Positions 7,070 to 15,507 of a DNA stretch of 47,334 nucleotides are shown in pieces. The stretch covers positions 1 to 47,334 of the IMG/VR virus record IMGVR_UViG_3300017971_000386, one strand, 5' to 3'. A model generated the notes under the pieces. That model saw only the letters and a program-made list of their open reading frames with translations. It made no database searches and was not told where the DNA came from. The translations under genes were made by a program, and so were the position numbers. The stretch is from a virus. The stretch's first letter is position 1, and each line of letters opens with the position of its first letter.

Positions 7070-8432
7070 GATCCCCGCACATCTGGTGGACGCGGTACGC
7101 CGGTACAATCAGCACGCAAGGCTGAAGCCGGTCGACCACGTGCGCAGGATGTACGGCGTCAGCCCACACGAGAGGCAGGAGCAGATCACCGAGGCGCTCA
7201 TGGACCCAGAGGTCCGGCAGATCTCGTGGCGCTCAGCCAACGGTGTGGGCAAGACGTTCTGGACGGCGGTGCTCACTGCGCTGTATCTCGATGCGAACTG
7301 CCCGAGCTACGTCGTGCTGTCTGGTGCGTCGTGGACGGGCGTGCTGAAGACGATCATGCCGAGCCTGAGACGGCTCATCCGGCGCGCGCCTGTAGCACTG
7401 GGCGGCGACCCCATGGCAACGGAGTGGAGGCGTGGCGACCTGTGGGGAGCCTTCTGCGTCTCGCCCGATGTGCCTGAAGCGTTCGGCGGCTTCCGTACAG
7501 AACGCGGTGCCATGGTCATCGTCGACGAAGCGTCGAAGCTCAGCTATGAAGCGATGGAAGCGATTCAGGGCGTGTGCTCTGCAGAGGGCAGCAAGATCGT
7601 CCTGCTCGGAAACCCCCTCCGCCCAGAGGGCCCGTTCTACGATACGTTCAACAGCAGCGAGTGGCTGAACTTCCACAGCTCAGCCTTCGACGTGTGCGAC
7701 CTCGGCATCGCGGGCCTTGCGACCCGTGAGTGGATCGAAGGGATGAAGGCGGAGTACGGCGAGAACAGCGGCGTGTACAAGGCACGCGTGAAAGGCGACT
7801 TCCCAGAGGGCGGTGACGACGTGCTTGTCCCGCTCAACTGGTTGAAGAACCTACTGGTGCCCAAGGTAGCGCGGCCCAAGGGCAAGCGGATCATGGGCGT
7901 GGACGTCGCGCGCTTCGGCGATGACCGGACGGTGGTTGTGGTCCGAGACGATCGCTGTGTGCGCGGCATGTGGGCATACGACAAGAAGAGCACCATGGAG
8001 ACGGTGGGCCTGATTCAGCACCACGCGAGCAACGAAGGCGTGGAGGCTGAGAGTATCTACATCGACGACACCGGTCTCGGTGGTGGCGTGACGGATAGAC
8101 TGCACGAGCTTGAGATCGACGTGACCCCTGTGAACTTCGGGGAGACGGCGCTTGACCGTGAGAGGTTCTTTAACTGCAGGACCGAGATGTACTGGGCGAT
8201 CAGAAACGCCATGCGACCAGACGCCAAAGAAAAGCTGCTCATCCCGAAGCAGTACGCGGCTCTTGGCAAGGAGTGCACGTGGCCGAGATACACGATCCAG
8301 TCGGACCGGAAGATCAGACTTGAACCGAAGGACAAGATCAAAAAGCGAAGAGGTCGGAGTCCAGACCTTGCGGATGCCCTCGCATTAACGTACTATCACC
8401 AAGTGAATCAGTTCGGTATGGAGATGGCATGA
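7053..8432 (+). CDS. terL: Terminase large subunit (ATPase and nuclease)
   Basis: A 459-residue packaging motor. The ATPase half has NGVGKT at 63-68 (Walker A; K67, T68) and MVIVDEAS with D158-E159 (Walker B and catalytic Glu). The nuclease half has the RNase H-like acidic set: D284 in MGVDVARFGDD, D338/D339 in IDDTG and D438/D441 in SPDLADALAL. Length and layout are normal for phage TerL. The start is ATG 7053 behind AAGGGAG; a longer frame from 7011 has no ribosome site. It translocates DNA into the prohead and cuts it, working with the small subunit upstream and the portal downstream. Confidence 0.95.
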   Translation: MTATSEIPAHLVDAVRRYNQHARLKPVDHVRRMYGVSPHERQEQITEALMDPEVRQISWRSANGVGKTFWTAVLTALYLDANCPSYVVLSGASWTGVLKTIMPSLRRLIRRAPVALGGDPMATEWRRGDLWGAFCVSPDVPEAFGGFRTERGAMVIVDEASKLSYEAMEAIQGVCSAEGSKIVLLGNPLRPEGPFYDTFNSSEWLNFHSSAFDVCDLGIAGLATREWIEGMKAEYGENSGVYKARVKGDFPEGGDDVLVPLNWLKNLLVPKVARPKGKRIMGVDVARFGDDRTVVVVRDDRCVRGMWAYDKKSTMETVGLIQHHASNEGVEAESIYIDDTGLGGGVTDRLHELEIDVTPVNFGETALDRERFFNCRTEMYWAIRNAMRPDAKEKLLIPKQYAALGKECTWPRYTIQSDRKIRLEPKDKIKKRRGRSPDLADALALTYYHQVNQFGMEMA

Positions 8433-8629
8433 GCAAGGGTAGCAGAGACAGGACAGCAGACCACGAGAAGTATCGAAGCGAACACGAGAGGATCTTCGCC
8501 CCACGCACGTGCACGCACGCGGGGCGCGGGATCGTCTGCCTGAAGTGTGAAGGTCCGGTGCACATGAACCCCGAGACCTACGAGATCGTCTGTGATGCAG
8601 GTTGTCACGAGCCATGGAGGAGAACATGA
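8429..8629 (+). CDS. Small cysteine/histidine-rich protein
   Basis: Sixty-six residues beginning at an ATGA overlap with terL. Cysteines in RTCTHAGRG, VCLKCEG and VCDAGC suggest a small zinc-binding domain. It lies between terminase and portal genes, where small accessory proteins are frequent. Function unknown. Confidence 0.55.
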   Translation: MSKGSRDRTADHEKYRSEHERIFAPRTCTHAGRGIVCLKCEGPVHMNPETYEIVCDAGCHEPWRRT

Positions 8630-9177
8630 TGAGTCCGTTCGACGAAGGCATGGCCAGAGTGACAGGCGAGTTCGAGCAGATGGAACAGAGAGGCGTGCCG
8701 GAGCACGTCCTCGATTCACTGGCCCAGTGGGTTGAGGACGCACTCCCGTGCTACCTCCGCCGAATGCAGAAGGGCGGGGGCAAGGTGGCGACCCTGATCA
8801 AGGACGACCGGCTTGTCCTCGCTCTGAAGCAGCGCGTGAAGCAGATGGGCTTCGCGCTGACCATGTTGGTCACGGCTGCGATCATGACAGGCTGCGCCAC
8901 TCCCCCAGAAGAACCCCCAGTGACAGGCAGGGTCATCATGACCGACGACTTCGGCATCGAGGTGTACGACCCGAAGGCGGGCAAGCGCGGTATGGTGCAC
9001 CTCCTGAAAGGGATGGTTATCGAGACCAGAGAGGAAGGGGGCTTTGAGTATGTCGTACCCGTCAAAGAGCAACCGACGTCCATGCCGAAACTGCGGGCGT
9101 GGTCTCATGATACCAGTGGAGAAGATCAACTGCATGGACCGGTGGAGATGTCTAACCTGTGGTCACGAGGCAAATGA
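8626..9177 (+). CDS. Hypothetical protein with internal lipoprotein-type signal
   Basis: From ATG 8626 (or 8629) the product is 183 residues behind GGAGG. The first 70 residues are soluble and helical. Residues about 74-90 then form a positively charged then hydrophobic stretch ending ...MTGC90A, which looks like a bacterial lipobox placed in the middle of the protein, followed by a Pro/Glu linker and a small beta-rich domain. Either two genes have fused, or a lipoprotein starts internally (GTG 8836 or ATG 8845), although no good ribosome site is seen there. The last 40 residues overlap the next gene in another frame. Confidence 0.5.
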   Translation: MMSPFDEGMARVTGEFEQMEQRGVPEHVLDSLAQWVEDALPCYLRRMQKGGGKVATLIKDDRLVLALKQRVKQMGFALTMLVTAAIMTGCATPPEEPPVTGRVIMTDDFGIEVYDPKAGKRGMVHLLKGMVIETREEGGFEYVVPVKEQPTSMPKLRAWSHDTSGEDQLHGPVEMSNLWSRGK

Positions 9178-9226
9178 CCTGCCTCCGCAGTTGTGTGAAC
9201 CGAAGCCCCCGAGGATCGAAAAATGA
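9050..9226 (+). CDS. Zinc-ribbon protein
   Basis: Fifty-eight residues from ATG 9050 behind GAGGAAGGGGG (a TTG at 9044 is an alternative). Four cysteines in two CxxC pairs, C12-C15 and C34-C37, with 18 residues between them, form a standard zinc ribbon. It overlaps the previous gene in another frame for 128 bases and the portal gene by 4. A small DNA- or protein-binding accessory factor is likely. Confidence 0.6.
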   Translation: MSYPSKSNRRPCRNCGRGLMIPVEKINCMDRWRCLTCGHEANDLPPQLCEPKPPRIEK

Positions 9227-10542
9227 TGAACTGGGTAAAGAGTTTGTTCGGTAGTAAAGAGAAGGGCCTGACCCAAGACGACGTGCTGCGTATCCTCGGC
9301 ACTGGCAAAGAGGACGGACCATTCCCCGCTTTCTCTGACAAGACCAAGCTCGCGATGATCCAGAACAACAGTCTGGCGTACGCGTGCGTGAACAAGATCG
9401 CCACGAGCTACGCAGAGGCTCCGCTTGTGGTAGAGGCGTACGACGCCACGAATGACCGGTGGGTGATCCAGAAGGACAGTCCGTACATGCAGCCCTTCGT
9501 GATGAACCCACATGTCAGCGAGAACGACTACAAGCAGTATAGTCAGCTGCACATCCAAGCGACCGGCAAGGCGTACCTGTGGAAGTGGCGCTCCGACGAC
9601 AAGGTGGTCCGAGAGCTGTGGCCTGTTCCGCCGCACTGGGTGACCCCGAACCTTGTGGAGTCCCTCGGCCTAGCACCTGACAGCCCCCGCGTGATCGAGA
9701 GCTTCACGATCAAGACGGAGCAGGGCAAGGAGTGGACGGTGCCCGTGGACGACATGGTCTACACCAAGTTCCCGCACCCGATGAACCTGTGGGACGGACT
9801 CGCCCCGATGGAAGCGGCGATCCGCCACATCTACCTTGACCAGAAAGCGACCGAGTACAAGGCCGAGAGTGTGACCAGTCTGGCAACCCCCGGCATCGTG
9901 GTCAAAACACGTAAGGCGATGGGACCGTCTCAGAAGGCAGACCTGCGTGCAGCGCTCCGGCGCAAGACAGGCACGGATCCGAGAGCCTCCGCGTTCCTGA
10001 TCTCTGGTGACGAGGCGAGCATCGACTTCATCGACCCGCTGTCGAGCTTCGACTGGTCGACCTATGGAGACATCGACGAGAGCCGCGTGTGCGCCTGCTT
10101 TCAGGTGCCCCCGATCGTGGTCGGCCTGTGGGTTGGTCTCAAGAACTCGCCGTGGTCGAACACCGGTGAAGCCAAGAGGTGGTTCTACACGTCGACCCTT
10201 GCAGGTCTCTGGCAGAGCTTCGCAGACAGCTACACGTCGCAGCTCATACCCCCAGAGCTGCAGGGCCAGATCCGCTACTGCTTCGACACGACCGACATCA
10301 AGGAGCTGCAGGAGGACGAAGACCAGAGGGCAGAGCGTGCAGGCAAGCTGTTCGATCGCGGCGTGATCACGCGAGCCATGGCGAAGGAGATCATCGGCGA
10401 GGAATCAACCGACGACGACATGGTGTACAAGTACAATGCCAGTACGATGCTTGTGCCTGAAGGCGAGAGCGCCGAGATGGGCATGGGCGCGCTGACCGAG
10501 ATCCCACTGGATGAACAGCTCCAGACAGAGGAGACCCTGTGA
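9223..10542 (+). CDS. Portal protein (HK97-like)
   Basis: A 439-residue protein beginning at an ATGATG overlap with the zinc ribbon. The sequence follows the HK97 portal family: NNSLAYACVNKIATSYAEAPL in the N-terminal helix region, GKAYLWKWR, VYTKFPHP with the tip region LWDGLAPMEAA, and the stem and crown end KELQEDEDQRAERAGKLFDRGVITRAMAKEII. It forms the dodecameric ring at one vertex through which terminase packages DNA. The length is normal for the family. Confidence 0.92.
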   Translation: MMNWVKSLFGSKEKGLTQDDVLRILGTGKEDGPFPAFSDKTKLAMIQNNSLAYACVNKIATSYAEAPLVVEAYDATNDRWVIQKDSPYMQPFVMNPHVSENDYKQYSQLHIQATGKAYLWKWRSDDKVVRELWPVPPHWVTPNLVESLGLAPDSPRVIESFTIKTEQGKEWTVPVDDMVYTKFPHPMNLWDGLAPMEAAIRHIYLDQKATEYKAESVTSLATPGIVVKTRKAMGPSQKADLRAALRRKTGTDPRASAFLISGDEASIDFIDPLSSFDWSTYGDIDESRVCACFQVPPIVVGLWVGLKNSPWSNTGEAKRWFYTSTLAGLWQSFADSYTSQLIPPELQGQIRYCFDTTDIKELQEDEDQRAERAGKLFDRGVITRAMAKEIIGEESTDDDMVYKYNASTMLVPEGESAEMGMGALTEIPLDEQLQTEETL

Positions 10543-12773
10543 CTGCGACTCTCGAAAGGAGACCAGTATGCAAGTCGACATCGGCACGCCGATCGCGTGC
10601 TTCCTCTTTGGTGTTGGGAGCACGATGCTCGTGTGGCTGCTCTGGCACTGCATCGCAGCCCATTGTCAAGAGTGCACGGCAGGAGCGTCTAGCCAAGAGG
10701 CGGCAGCGGACGATGCAGCTGTACGCTCAGAGGATGGAGCCGAAGCTCCGCCGTGCCTTGCGCGCGCAGACGCGCGAGAGCGTGCGTCGCGTGCGCGCGG
10801 GACAGGATCCGATCCCGCGAGATTTCAACACCCGATGGCAAGATCAGATTTTCGCGGCCATGCTCAAGGACGGTGTGGGTGCAGCGATGCAGGGGTGGAG
10901 CCTCGTTGACCGGCAGCACTTCAAAGCACCTGACCCCACAGACCCCGAGATCCTGATCGGCATCGGCGATGCAGGCGAAGGGTTCGACGACTTCACGACG
11001 ATGCCCACCAAGCAGAGTGTGGCGCAGTACCTGTGGGACACGGCGGGCGACTCCGCTGACCTGCACGCGTCCACGATCGACGCGATCATGGCGCAGCTGC
11101 GTGACGAGGTGGTGGACGATGCAGGCACCTTGCGCGGCCTGACCAGTGGCGAGTTTGCCAAGCGTCTGATGGAGACCTTCGAGACGTGGGATCAGAACTA
11201 CGCGCGGATGCTCGCACGGACGACCACGTCGTGGACCGAGAACGAAGGTGCCATGGGTCGCTATCAGCAGGCAGGGGTCAAGAAGGTCCAGTGGTACGCT
11301 ACGGCGGACGAGCTGACCTGCCCCTTCTGCAGGGAGCTGCACGGCAAGGTGATCGCGATCGGTGACCCCTTCCTCGGAGCAGGTGACACGATGACCGGCA
11401 CGGTGCAGGGCGCAGACGGGAAGAACCGCGAGGTCAGTATGCGTGGCGCACGTCGTGCAACGCAGCACCCGCCGGTGCACCCGAACTGCCGGTGCACGCT
11501 CCTGCCTGTGATCACAGAGATGGGATCTGAGGTGCCCCCGCTGCCCGCGCCTGCACCGAAGCCGCCGCAGCCTACACCGGATCCGGTCAAGCCGAAGCCT
11601 AAGCCAAAGCCCGCACCGAAGCCAGTGGAGCCAGAGCCTGAGACCCTTCCCCCAGAAACAGCCGGTAAGACCGAGGCTGCAGATCAGCCGTTCGAGACGG
11701 CGGAAGAGTGGCGGCAGTGGCTGCTCCAAAGGGACGAGGAAATCAAGCAGGAGACAGAGGCAAAGGTCAAGAAGTGGAAGGACCGGTACGACGAGGCGTT
11801 CGCCGAGTGGAAGGAAGCGTTGCGTCTGCAGGCTGCAGCCATTCGGGAGTTTGGTGAGGACAGTATCGAAGCGCATGACTTCACGGCAGCACGCAAGCGC
11901 GCCACGAAGAAGCTCAAGAAAGCGAAGAGGGATCTGAGCAAGCGGGACCTGAGTGGTCTGGATCATATCGCGCTGATGCGAGAAGAGCTACACAACCCGA
12001 TCAACCAGAACCCGCTTCGCGTGCACGGCATCGGACAGAAGGTGGAGTACTTTGGTGGCGATGCTACGACGACCATCAACTCGACCATGCCGGAAGCGGT
12101 GAACGTGCGATTCAACGAGACGGTCGGAGAGGTGTCCAAGTTCTTCAGCGAGAGCGCGGCTGAAAAGCTCGTCGGACCCCCGCCCCCGCCACTGGGCGAT
12201 CGCGACTATCCCGACGACGAGCTTGAGATCGAAGCGATGGAAGAGCGCGTGGCTCCGTTCAGCATGAAGATCCGTAAGGAGACCGACCCAACAGCGGGCG
12301 GGTCTTACGACAGCATCAAAGACGTCATGCGTCTTCGGAATCATAGTCACACAAGCACCATTGCCCACGAGTTCGGGCACGCTATCGGCAGCAAAAACAA
12401 CGTGACGGGAACACCGGTGACCGGCGGCTACGCGGACACGCTCGCGCGGGACTTCTACCGGAAGCGTACTGCAGGCGAGGAGATCACGTGGGACGGCAGC
12501 TATGAAGTAAAGCGTGACCGGTGGATGAACACCTATACCGGACGCGTGTACAGGAAGGCTTCGTGGGATGACGTCAACGACCCGCATGGAGTGGAAGTCA
12601 TGAGCACCGGCATCGAGCAGCTGTACGAGAACCCCTCGAAGTTCGCCCGAGAGGACCCAGACTTTTTCAACTTCATAATCTCAGTCGTGAAGGACGTGGA
12701 GTATGTGGAAGGAGAGCTGCCCCCGCTAGATCGGATACCGCAGCCCGAGCCGCTTCCACCGACTTTCTGGTAA
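10539..12773 (+). CDS. MuF-type minor head protein fused to zinc metallopeptidase domain
   Basis: The open frame gives 744 residues from GTG 10539, which overlaps the portal stop (GTGA) behind GAGGAG. The first 40 residues look like out-of-frame sequence, so ATG 10713 may be the true start. Residues about 60-330 are a MuF (SPP1 gp7-like) head protein: ADELTCPFC with C261/C264, LHGKV, and HPNCRC. A Pro/Lys linker follows (about 330-375), then coiled coil, then a C-terminal domain with H610-E-F-G-H614 and GVEVMSTGIE (E686 a possible third ligand), which is zincin-like. MuF proteins enter the virion through the portal region and are known to carry toxin or enzyme domains in temperate phages. A peptidase here could act in head maturation or in the infected cell (inference). 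Confidence 0.8.
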   Translation: MTATLERRPVCKSTSARRSRASSLVLGARCSCGCSGTASQPIVKSARQERLAKRRQRTMQLYAQRMEPKLRRALRAQTRESVRRVRAGQDPIPRDFNTRWQDQIFAAMLKDGVGAAMQGWSLVDRQHFKAPDPTDPEILIGIGDAGEGFDDFTTMPTKQSVAQYLWDTAGDSADLHASTIDAIMAQLRDEVVDDAGTLRGLTSGEFAKRLMETFETWDQNYARMLARTTTSWTENEGAMGRYQQAGVKKVQWYATADELTCPFCRELHGKVIAIGDPFLGAGDTMTGTVQGADGKNREVSMRGARRATQHPPVHPNCRCTLLPVITEMGSEVPPLPAPAPKPPQPTPDPVKPKPKPKPAPKPVEPEPETLPPETAGKTEAADQPFETAEEWRQWLLQRDEEIKQETEAKVKKWKDRYDEAFAEWKEALRLQAAAIREFGEDSIEAHDFTAARKRATKKLKKAKRDLSKRDLSGLDHIALMREELHNPINQNPLRVHGIGQKVEYFGGDATTTINSTMPEAVNVRFNETVGEVSKFFSESAAEKLVGPPPPPLGDRDYPDDELEIEAMEERVAPFSMKIRKETDPTAGGSYDSIKDVMRLRNHSHTSTIAHEFGHAIGSKNNVTGTPVTGGYADTLARDFYRKRTAGEEITWDGSYEVKRDRWMNTYTGRVYRKASWDDVNDPHGVEVMSTGIEQLYENPSKFAREDPDFFNFIISVVKDVEYVEGELPPLDRIPQPEPLPPTFW
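10568..10909 (+). CDS. Small membrane protein overlapping the MuF gene start
   Basis: ATG 10568 sits behind a strong AAAGGAGA. The first 30 residues contain a clear membrane segment (ACFLFGVGSTMLVWLLW, residues 10-26). After about residue 36 the sequence becomes Ala/Arg/Cys-rich and looks like the shadow of the MuF gene, which is coded in the other frame. Either this is a real short membrane protein overlapping MuF, or its end is lost. Function unknown. Confidence 0.4.
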   Translation: MQVDIGTPIACFLFGVGSTMLVWLLWHCIAAHCQECTAGASSQEAAADDAAVRSEDGAEAPPCLARADARERASRARGTGSDPARFQHPMARSDFRGHAQGRCGCSDAGVEPR

Positions 12774-12782
12774 GGATAGCAA

Positions 12783-13070
12783 ATGCTGAAGATCAAGTAT
12801 CTCGAAGCAGAGCTTGTGTGGGACGAAGACGACTGGGAGTGGAAGCCAGTGGAGAAGGGCCTGCTCGGCGAAGGGGTTGCAGAAGGAGTGAACGCGGTGA
12901 CCCCAGACTCTTATCCGAACACCGGACCAGAGTCCCGCAGCCTACCCCCAGAAAGCCCGCGCTACCTGTATCGTGGTTTTCTGGAAGAGATTGGAGAAGC
13001 CCTTGAGGGCATAGAGGTTTTGGATTTACCAGTGGTCGAAGGTGCTCTACCTGTCGACGTGGTAGTGTAA
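12783..13070 (+). CDS. Hypothetical acidic protein after the metallopeptidase gene
   Basis: A 95-residue acidic product behind AAGGATAG. The N-terminus (LEAELVWDEDDWEWKPVEKG) forms a likely beta-hairpin, the middle is Pro/Ser-rich and the end is hydrophobic. An immunity or chaperone partner for the upstream peptidase is imaginable from position alone, but nothing in the sequence shows it. Confidence 0.5.
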   Translation: MLKIKYLEAELVWDEDDWEWKPVEKGLLGEGVAEGVNAVTPDSYPNTGPESRSLPPESPRYLYRGFLEEIGEALEGIEVLDLPVVEGALPVDVVV

Positions 13071-13080
13071 AGGAGAGAAC

Positions 13081-13353
13081 ATGAATTGCCCGATCAAAGT
13101 GAAGAACCTGACACTCGATGGAACGTGGCAGCAGATGCGAATCAACCCTGAGTTTGTTGCGCTTGCACTGCAGGCACGCAACGCAGCGAACGCCTTGCAG
13201 GTGTCAAGGCCCGGCTGCTCCGACCTGTACTGGACCATTCAGGCAGGCAGCATTCTTGACATGAGCACCGGCAACTTCGTTGACGATGACTACATCAACG
13301 TCAAGGGTACGATCGGCGACGTGGCCGAGATGATCGGATTCGTTCGGGAGTAG
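13081..13353 (+). CDS. Hypothetical protein of the virion module
   Basis: Ninety residues behind AAAGGAGAGAAC. The sequence alternates short strands with a helix (FVALALQARNAANAL) and has no membrane segment. It sits at the start of the fibre-like island. No family recognised. Confidence 0.5.
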   Translation: MNCPIKVKNLTLDGTWQQMRINPEFVALALQARNAANALQVSRPGCSDLYWTIQAGSILDMSTGNFVDDDYINVKGTIGDVAEMIGFVRE

Positions 13354-13356
13354 ACC

Positions 13357-13536
13357 ATGGCACGCAAGCGTATGAGCAGGATTACACAGGACAACGCCGG
13401 ACACCTGAGACGTGGCCGCATGACAGTGCAGCAGAAGTCGGCGGGACCGATCGTCCCTGCCGATACGCGCATCACGGAGAGTGGAGACATTCGCGTCACT
13501 GAAAGCGGCGACGCCAGATGGACCGAAGGAGATTAA
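13357..13536 (+). CDS. Small basic protein with TESGD repeats
   Basis: Fifty-nine residues from ATG 13357, four bases after the previous stop. The N-terminus is Arg/Lys-rich. The C-terminal part repeats a short beta motif: RITESGDIR, VTESGDAR, WTEGD. Such R-x-TE-x-GD repeats are common in small phage virion proteins. The role is probably structural or in fibre attachment (inference). Confidence 0.5.
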   Translation: MARKRMSRITQDNAGHLRRGRMTVQQKSAGPIVPADTRITESGDIRVTESGDARWTEGD

Positions 13537-13539
13537 ACG

Positions 13540-14730
13540 ATGGCAACGAAAATCACGGACATGACCGCAGCGGTCGCCGCTGCACTGACAGACCTTCTGG
13601 AGGTGACGCAAGACCCGAGCGGCACGCCGCTCACCAAGAGTCTTTCCATCCAGAAGGTGAAGGATCTCTTCGACTCGTACTTTGCAGCGCTCGCGCACGC
13701 GGCCACGCACACGAACGGGACGGACGACATCCAAGACGCAACCGCTGCCCAGAAAGGTCTGGCCACTGCGGCCCAGATTACGAAGCTCGATGGGATAGAG
13801 GCAGGTGCTGATGTAACCGACGCAGCCAACGTCAACCCTGTCGAGTCGGATCCGATCGTCGGCGCGGTGAACGGTCTGGTCAAGGCTAATGGTGCAGGTG
13901 CCATCAGCGCAGCAGTTGAGGACACCGACTATCAAGGCGTCTTGGCCGAGGGTGCTTTTGCAGATGGCGACAAGACCAAGCTCGACGGAATCGAGGCAGG
14001 TGCTGAAGTCAACAACATCAGTGATGTCAATGCAACCGATCTCACCGATGGCGGTGAGACTGCCTTGCATACACATGCAGCAGCAACACCGGCAGCACAC
14101 GCAGCAAGCCATACCGATGGCACAGATGATATTCAGGATGCAACTGCAGCCCAGAAAGGTTTGGCGACCACGGCACAGATTACCAAGCTCGATGGAATCG
14201 AAGCACTCGCCGACGTAACCGACACTGCCAACGTAGACGCAGCCGGTGCCACCATGAACACCGACACCACACTGGTCGGCAACGGGTATTTCCTCGATGA
14301 AGACAACATGGCGAGCGATGACGCGACCAAGGTGCCAAGCCAACAGTCCGTCAAGGCGTATGTGGATAACAGCGTAACGCCTCCCGGCGGCGCAGACACT
14401 TACGTCCAGTTCAATGACTCGGGTGCCTTCGGTGGTGTTGCCGCTTTTGCATGGGACGGGACAAGGCTGTACGCACCGGACCTGCGACTGAGTAGCCTGA
14501 ACACTGGTGACAACATTCTCACCACCGACACCGATGGTGACTTGCAAGAGAGTGGCGCAAAGGTTGAGACTGGCCCGACAGGTGGTAGCCTCATCAACTT
14601 GATTGAGTATGCGTCGACCCCGACTCCGATCGAATCGGGCGACCTCTGGGTCGAGGCGAAGGACGCATCGACGAAGACGCTCAACTTCTACAACGGTACC
14701 GATACATTCAGCGTTGACCTTTCGGTCTAA
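13540..14730 (+). CDS. Tail-fibre-like repeat protein
   Basis: A 396-residue protein low in Cys and rich in Ala, Asp, Thr and Gly. It contains the phage fibre repeat KLDGIEAGADVT three times, the last two as KLDGIEAGAEV and KLDGIEALADVT. A longer unit beginning HTNGTDDIQDATAAQKGLA occurs twice (about residues 57-107 and 191-240). The C-terminus ends in a beta-rich domain. These features fit an extended trimeric fibre. The first gene of an island of surface-type proteins placed, unusually, within the head genes. Confidence 0.7.
   Translation: MATKITDMTAAVAAALTDLLEVTQDPSGTPLTKSLSIQKVKDLFDSYFAALAHAATHTNGTDDIQDATAAQKGLATAAQITKLDGIEAGADVTDAANVNPVESDPIVGAVNGLVKANGAGAISAAVEDTDYQGVLAEGAFADGDKTKLDGIEAGAEVNNISDVNATDLTDGGETALHTHAAATPAAHAASHTDGTDDIQDATAAQKGLATTAQITKLDGIEALADVTDTANVDAAGATMNTDTTLVGNGYFLDEDNMASDDATKVPSQQSVKAYVDNSVTPPGGADTYVQFNDSGAFGGVAAFAWDGTRLYAPDLRLSSLNTGDNILTTDTDGDLQESGAKVETGPTGGSLINLIEYASTPTPIESGDLWVEAKDASTKTLNFYNGTDTFSVDLSV
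13702..14233 (+). repeat. Duplicated coding unit within the fibre gene
   Basis: About 130 bases at 13702-13832 recur with some 80% identity by eye at 14104-14233, encoding the DDIQDATAAQKGLA...KLDGIEA unit. A third, diverged relative encodes the start of the gene at 16542. Internal duplication of this kind lengthens fibres. Confidence 0.6.
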
Positions 14731-14739
14731 GGAGGAAGC

Positions 14740-15498
14740 ATGGGCAACCGACTAAGACTATCAAAGCTCTGGAGTCCAAGTGAGATCACCACTCTCGGAT
14801 GGTGGGATGCAGACGACGCAGGCACCATAACCGAATCGGGTGGTTTTGTCAGTCAGTGGGATGACAAGAGCGGCAACGATGATCACATGGTACAGGCAAC
14901 AGCAGCAGACCAACCGCAGACAGGGGTGCATACTCTTGGAGGATTGAATACTATCAGCGCATATGATCTGGCTACAGGCGGCACCTTTATGAACGCACCT
15001 GTTACCTGTGGAGCTGACTTTATGTTCTTCTGCGCGATGAACCTATATGATGGTGTATTTAGTCAAGGACCATTCCAGTTGCCTCAATCTTCTGGAACTG
15101 ATCGTTGGGGTTTGAGGTTCTACCGCAATAATAACCTCACGCTCACTGCGTATAGCAATGCAGGAGCAGATCTTGCACTGACAACAATAACCGGCACGGA
15201 CAATCCGATGATCTGGGGTGGTGTGTTTGATGGTACAGGCGCAGGAACCAAAGAGGTATTCATTGACGGTACTTCCGAAGGATCAAACGCTTACACAAGC
15301 ACAGACACAACTACAGTTCAGTTGTTCCGCAACGCAGACCAGACCGCTGATACTCGGATCGGTGAAGTTGTGATTGTGCCAACGGATGTAAGCACTGCGA
15401 CAAGGCAGAGGCTTGAAGGTTACTTGGCATGGAAGTGGGGTCTTGAAGGTTCACTCCCCCTCGGCCATCCTTACAAAAACGCAGCACCAACGGTATAG
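14740..15498 (+). CDS. LamG/concanavalin-like surface protein, paralogue 1
   Basis: A 252-residue protein. It opens with TLGWWDADDAGTITES and VSQWDDKSGNDDH, followed by alternating beta strands and VFIDGTSEG, the pattern of a LamG/concanavalin-like jelly roll. The end reads RLEGYLAWKWGLEGSLP, a terminal motif seen in phage and bacterial LamG-type proteins. It probably binds glycans as part of a fibre or head decoration. Its neighbour at 15508 is a paralogue, so the pair arose by tandem duplication. Ribosome site AAGGAGGAAG. Confidence 0.65.
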   Translation: MGNRLRLSKLWSPSEITTLGWWDADDAGTITESGGFVSQWDDKSGNDDHMVQATAADQPQTGVHTLGGLNTISAYDLATGGTFMNAPVTCGADFMFFCAMNLYDGVFSQGPFQLPQSSGTDRWGLRFYRNNNLTLTAYSNAGADLALTTITGTDNPMIWGGVFDGTGAGTKEVFIDGTSEGSNAYTSTDTTTVQLFRNADQTADTRIGEVVIVPTDVSTATRQRLEGYLAWKWGLEGSLPLGHPYKNAAPTV

Positions 15499-15507
15499 GA
15501 GAATCGA

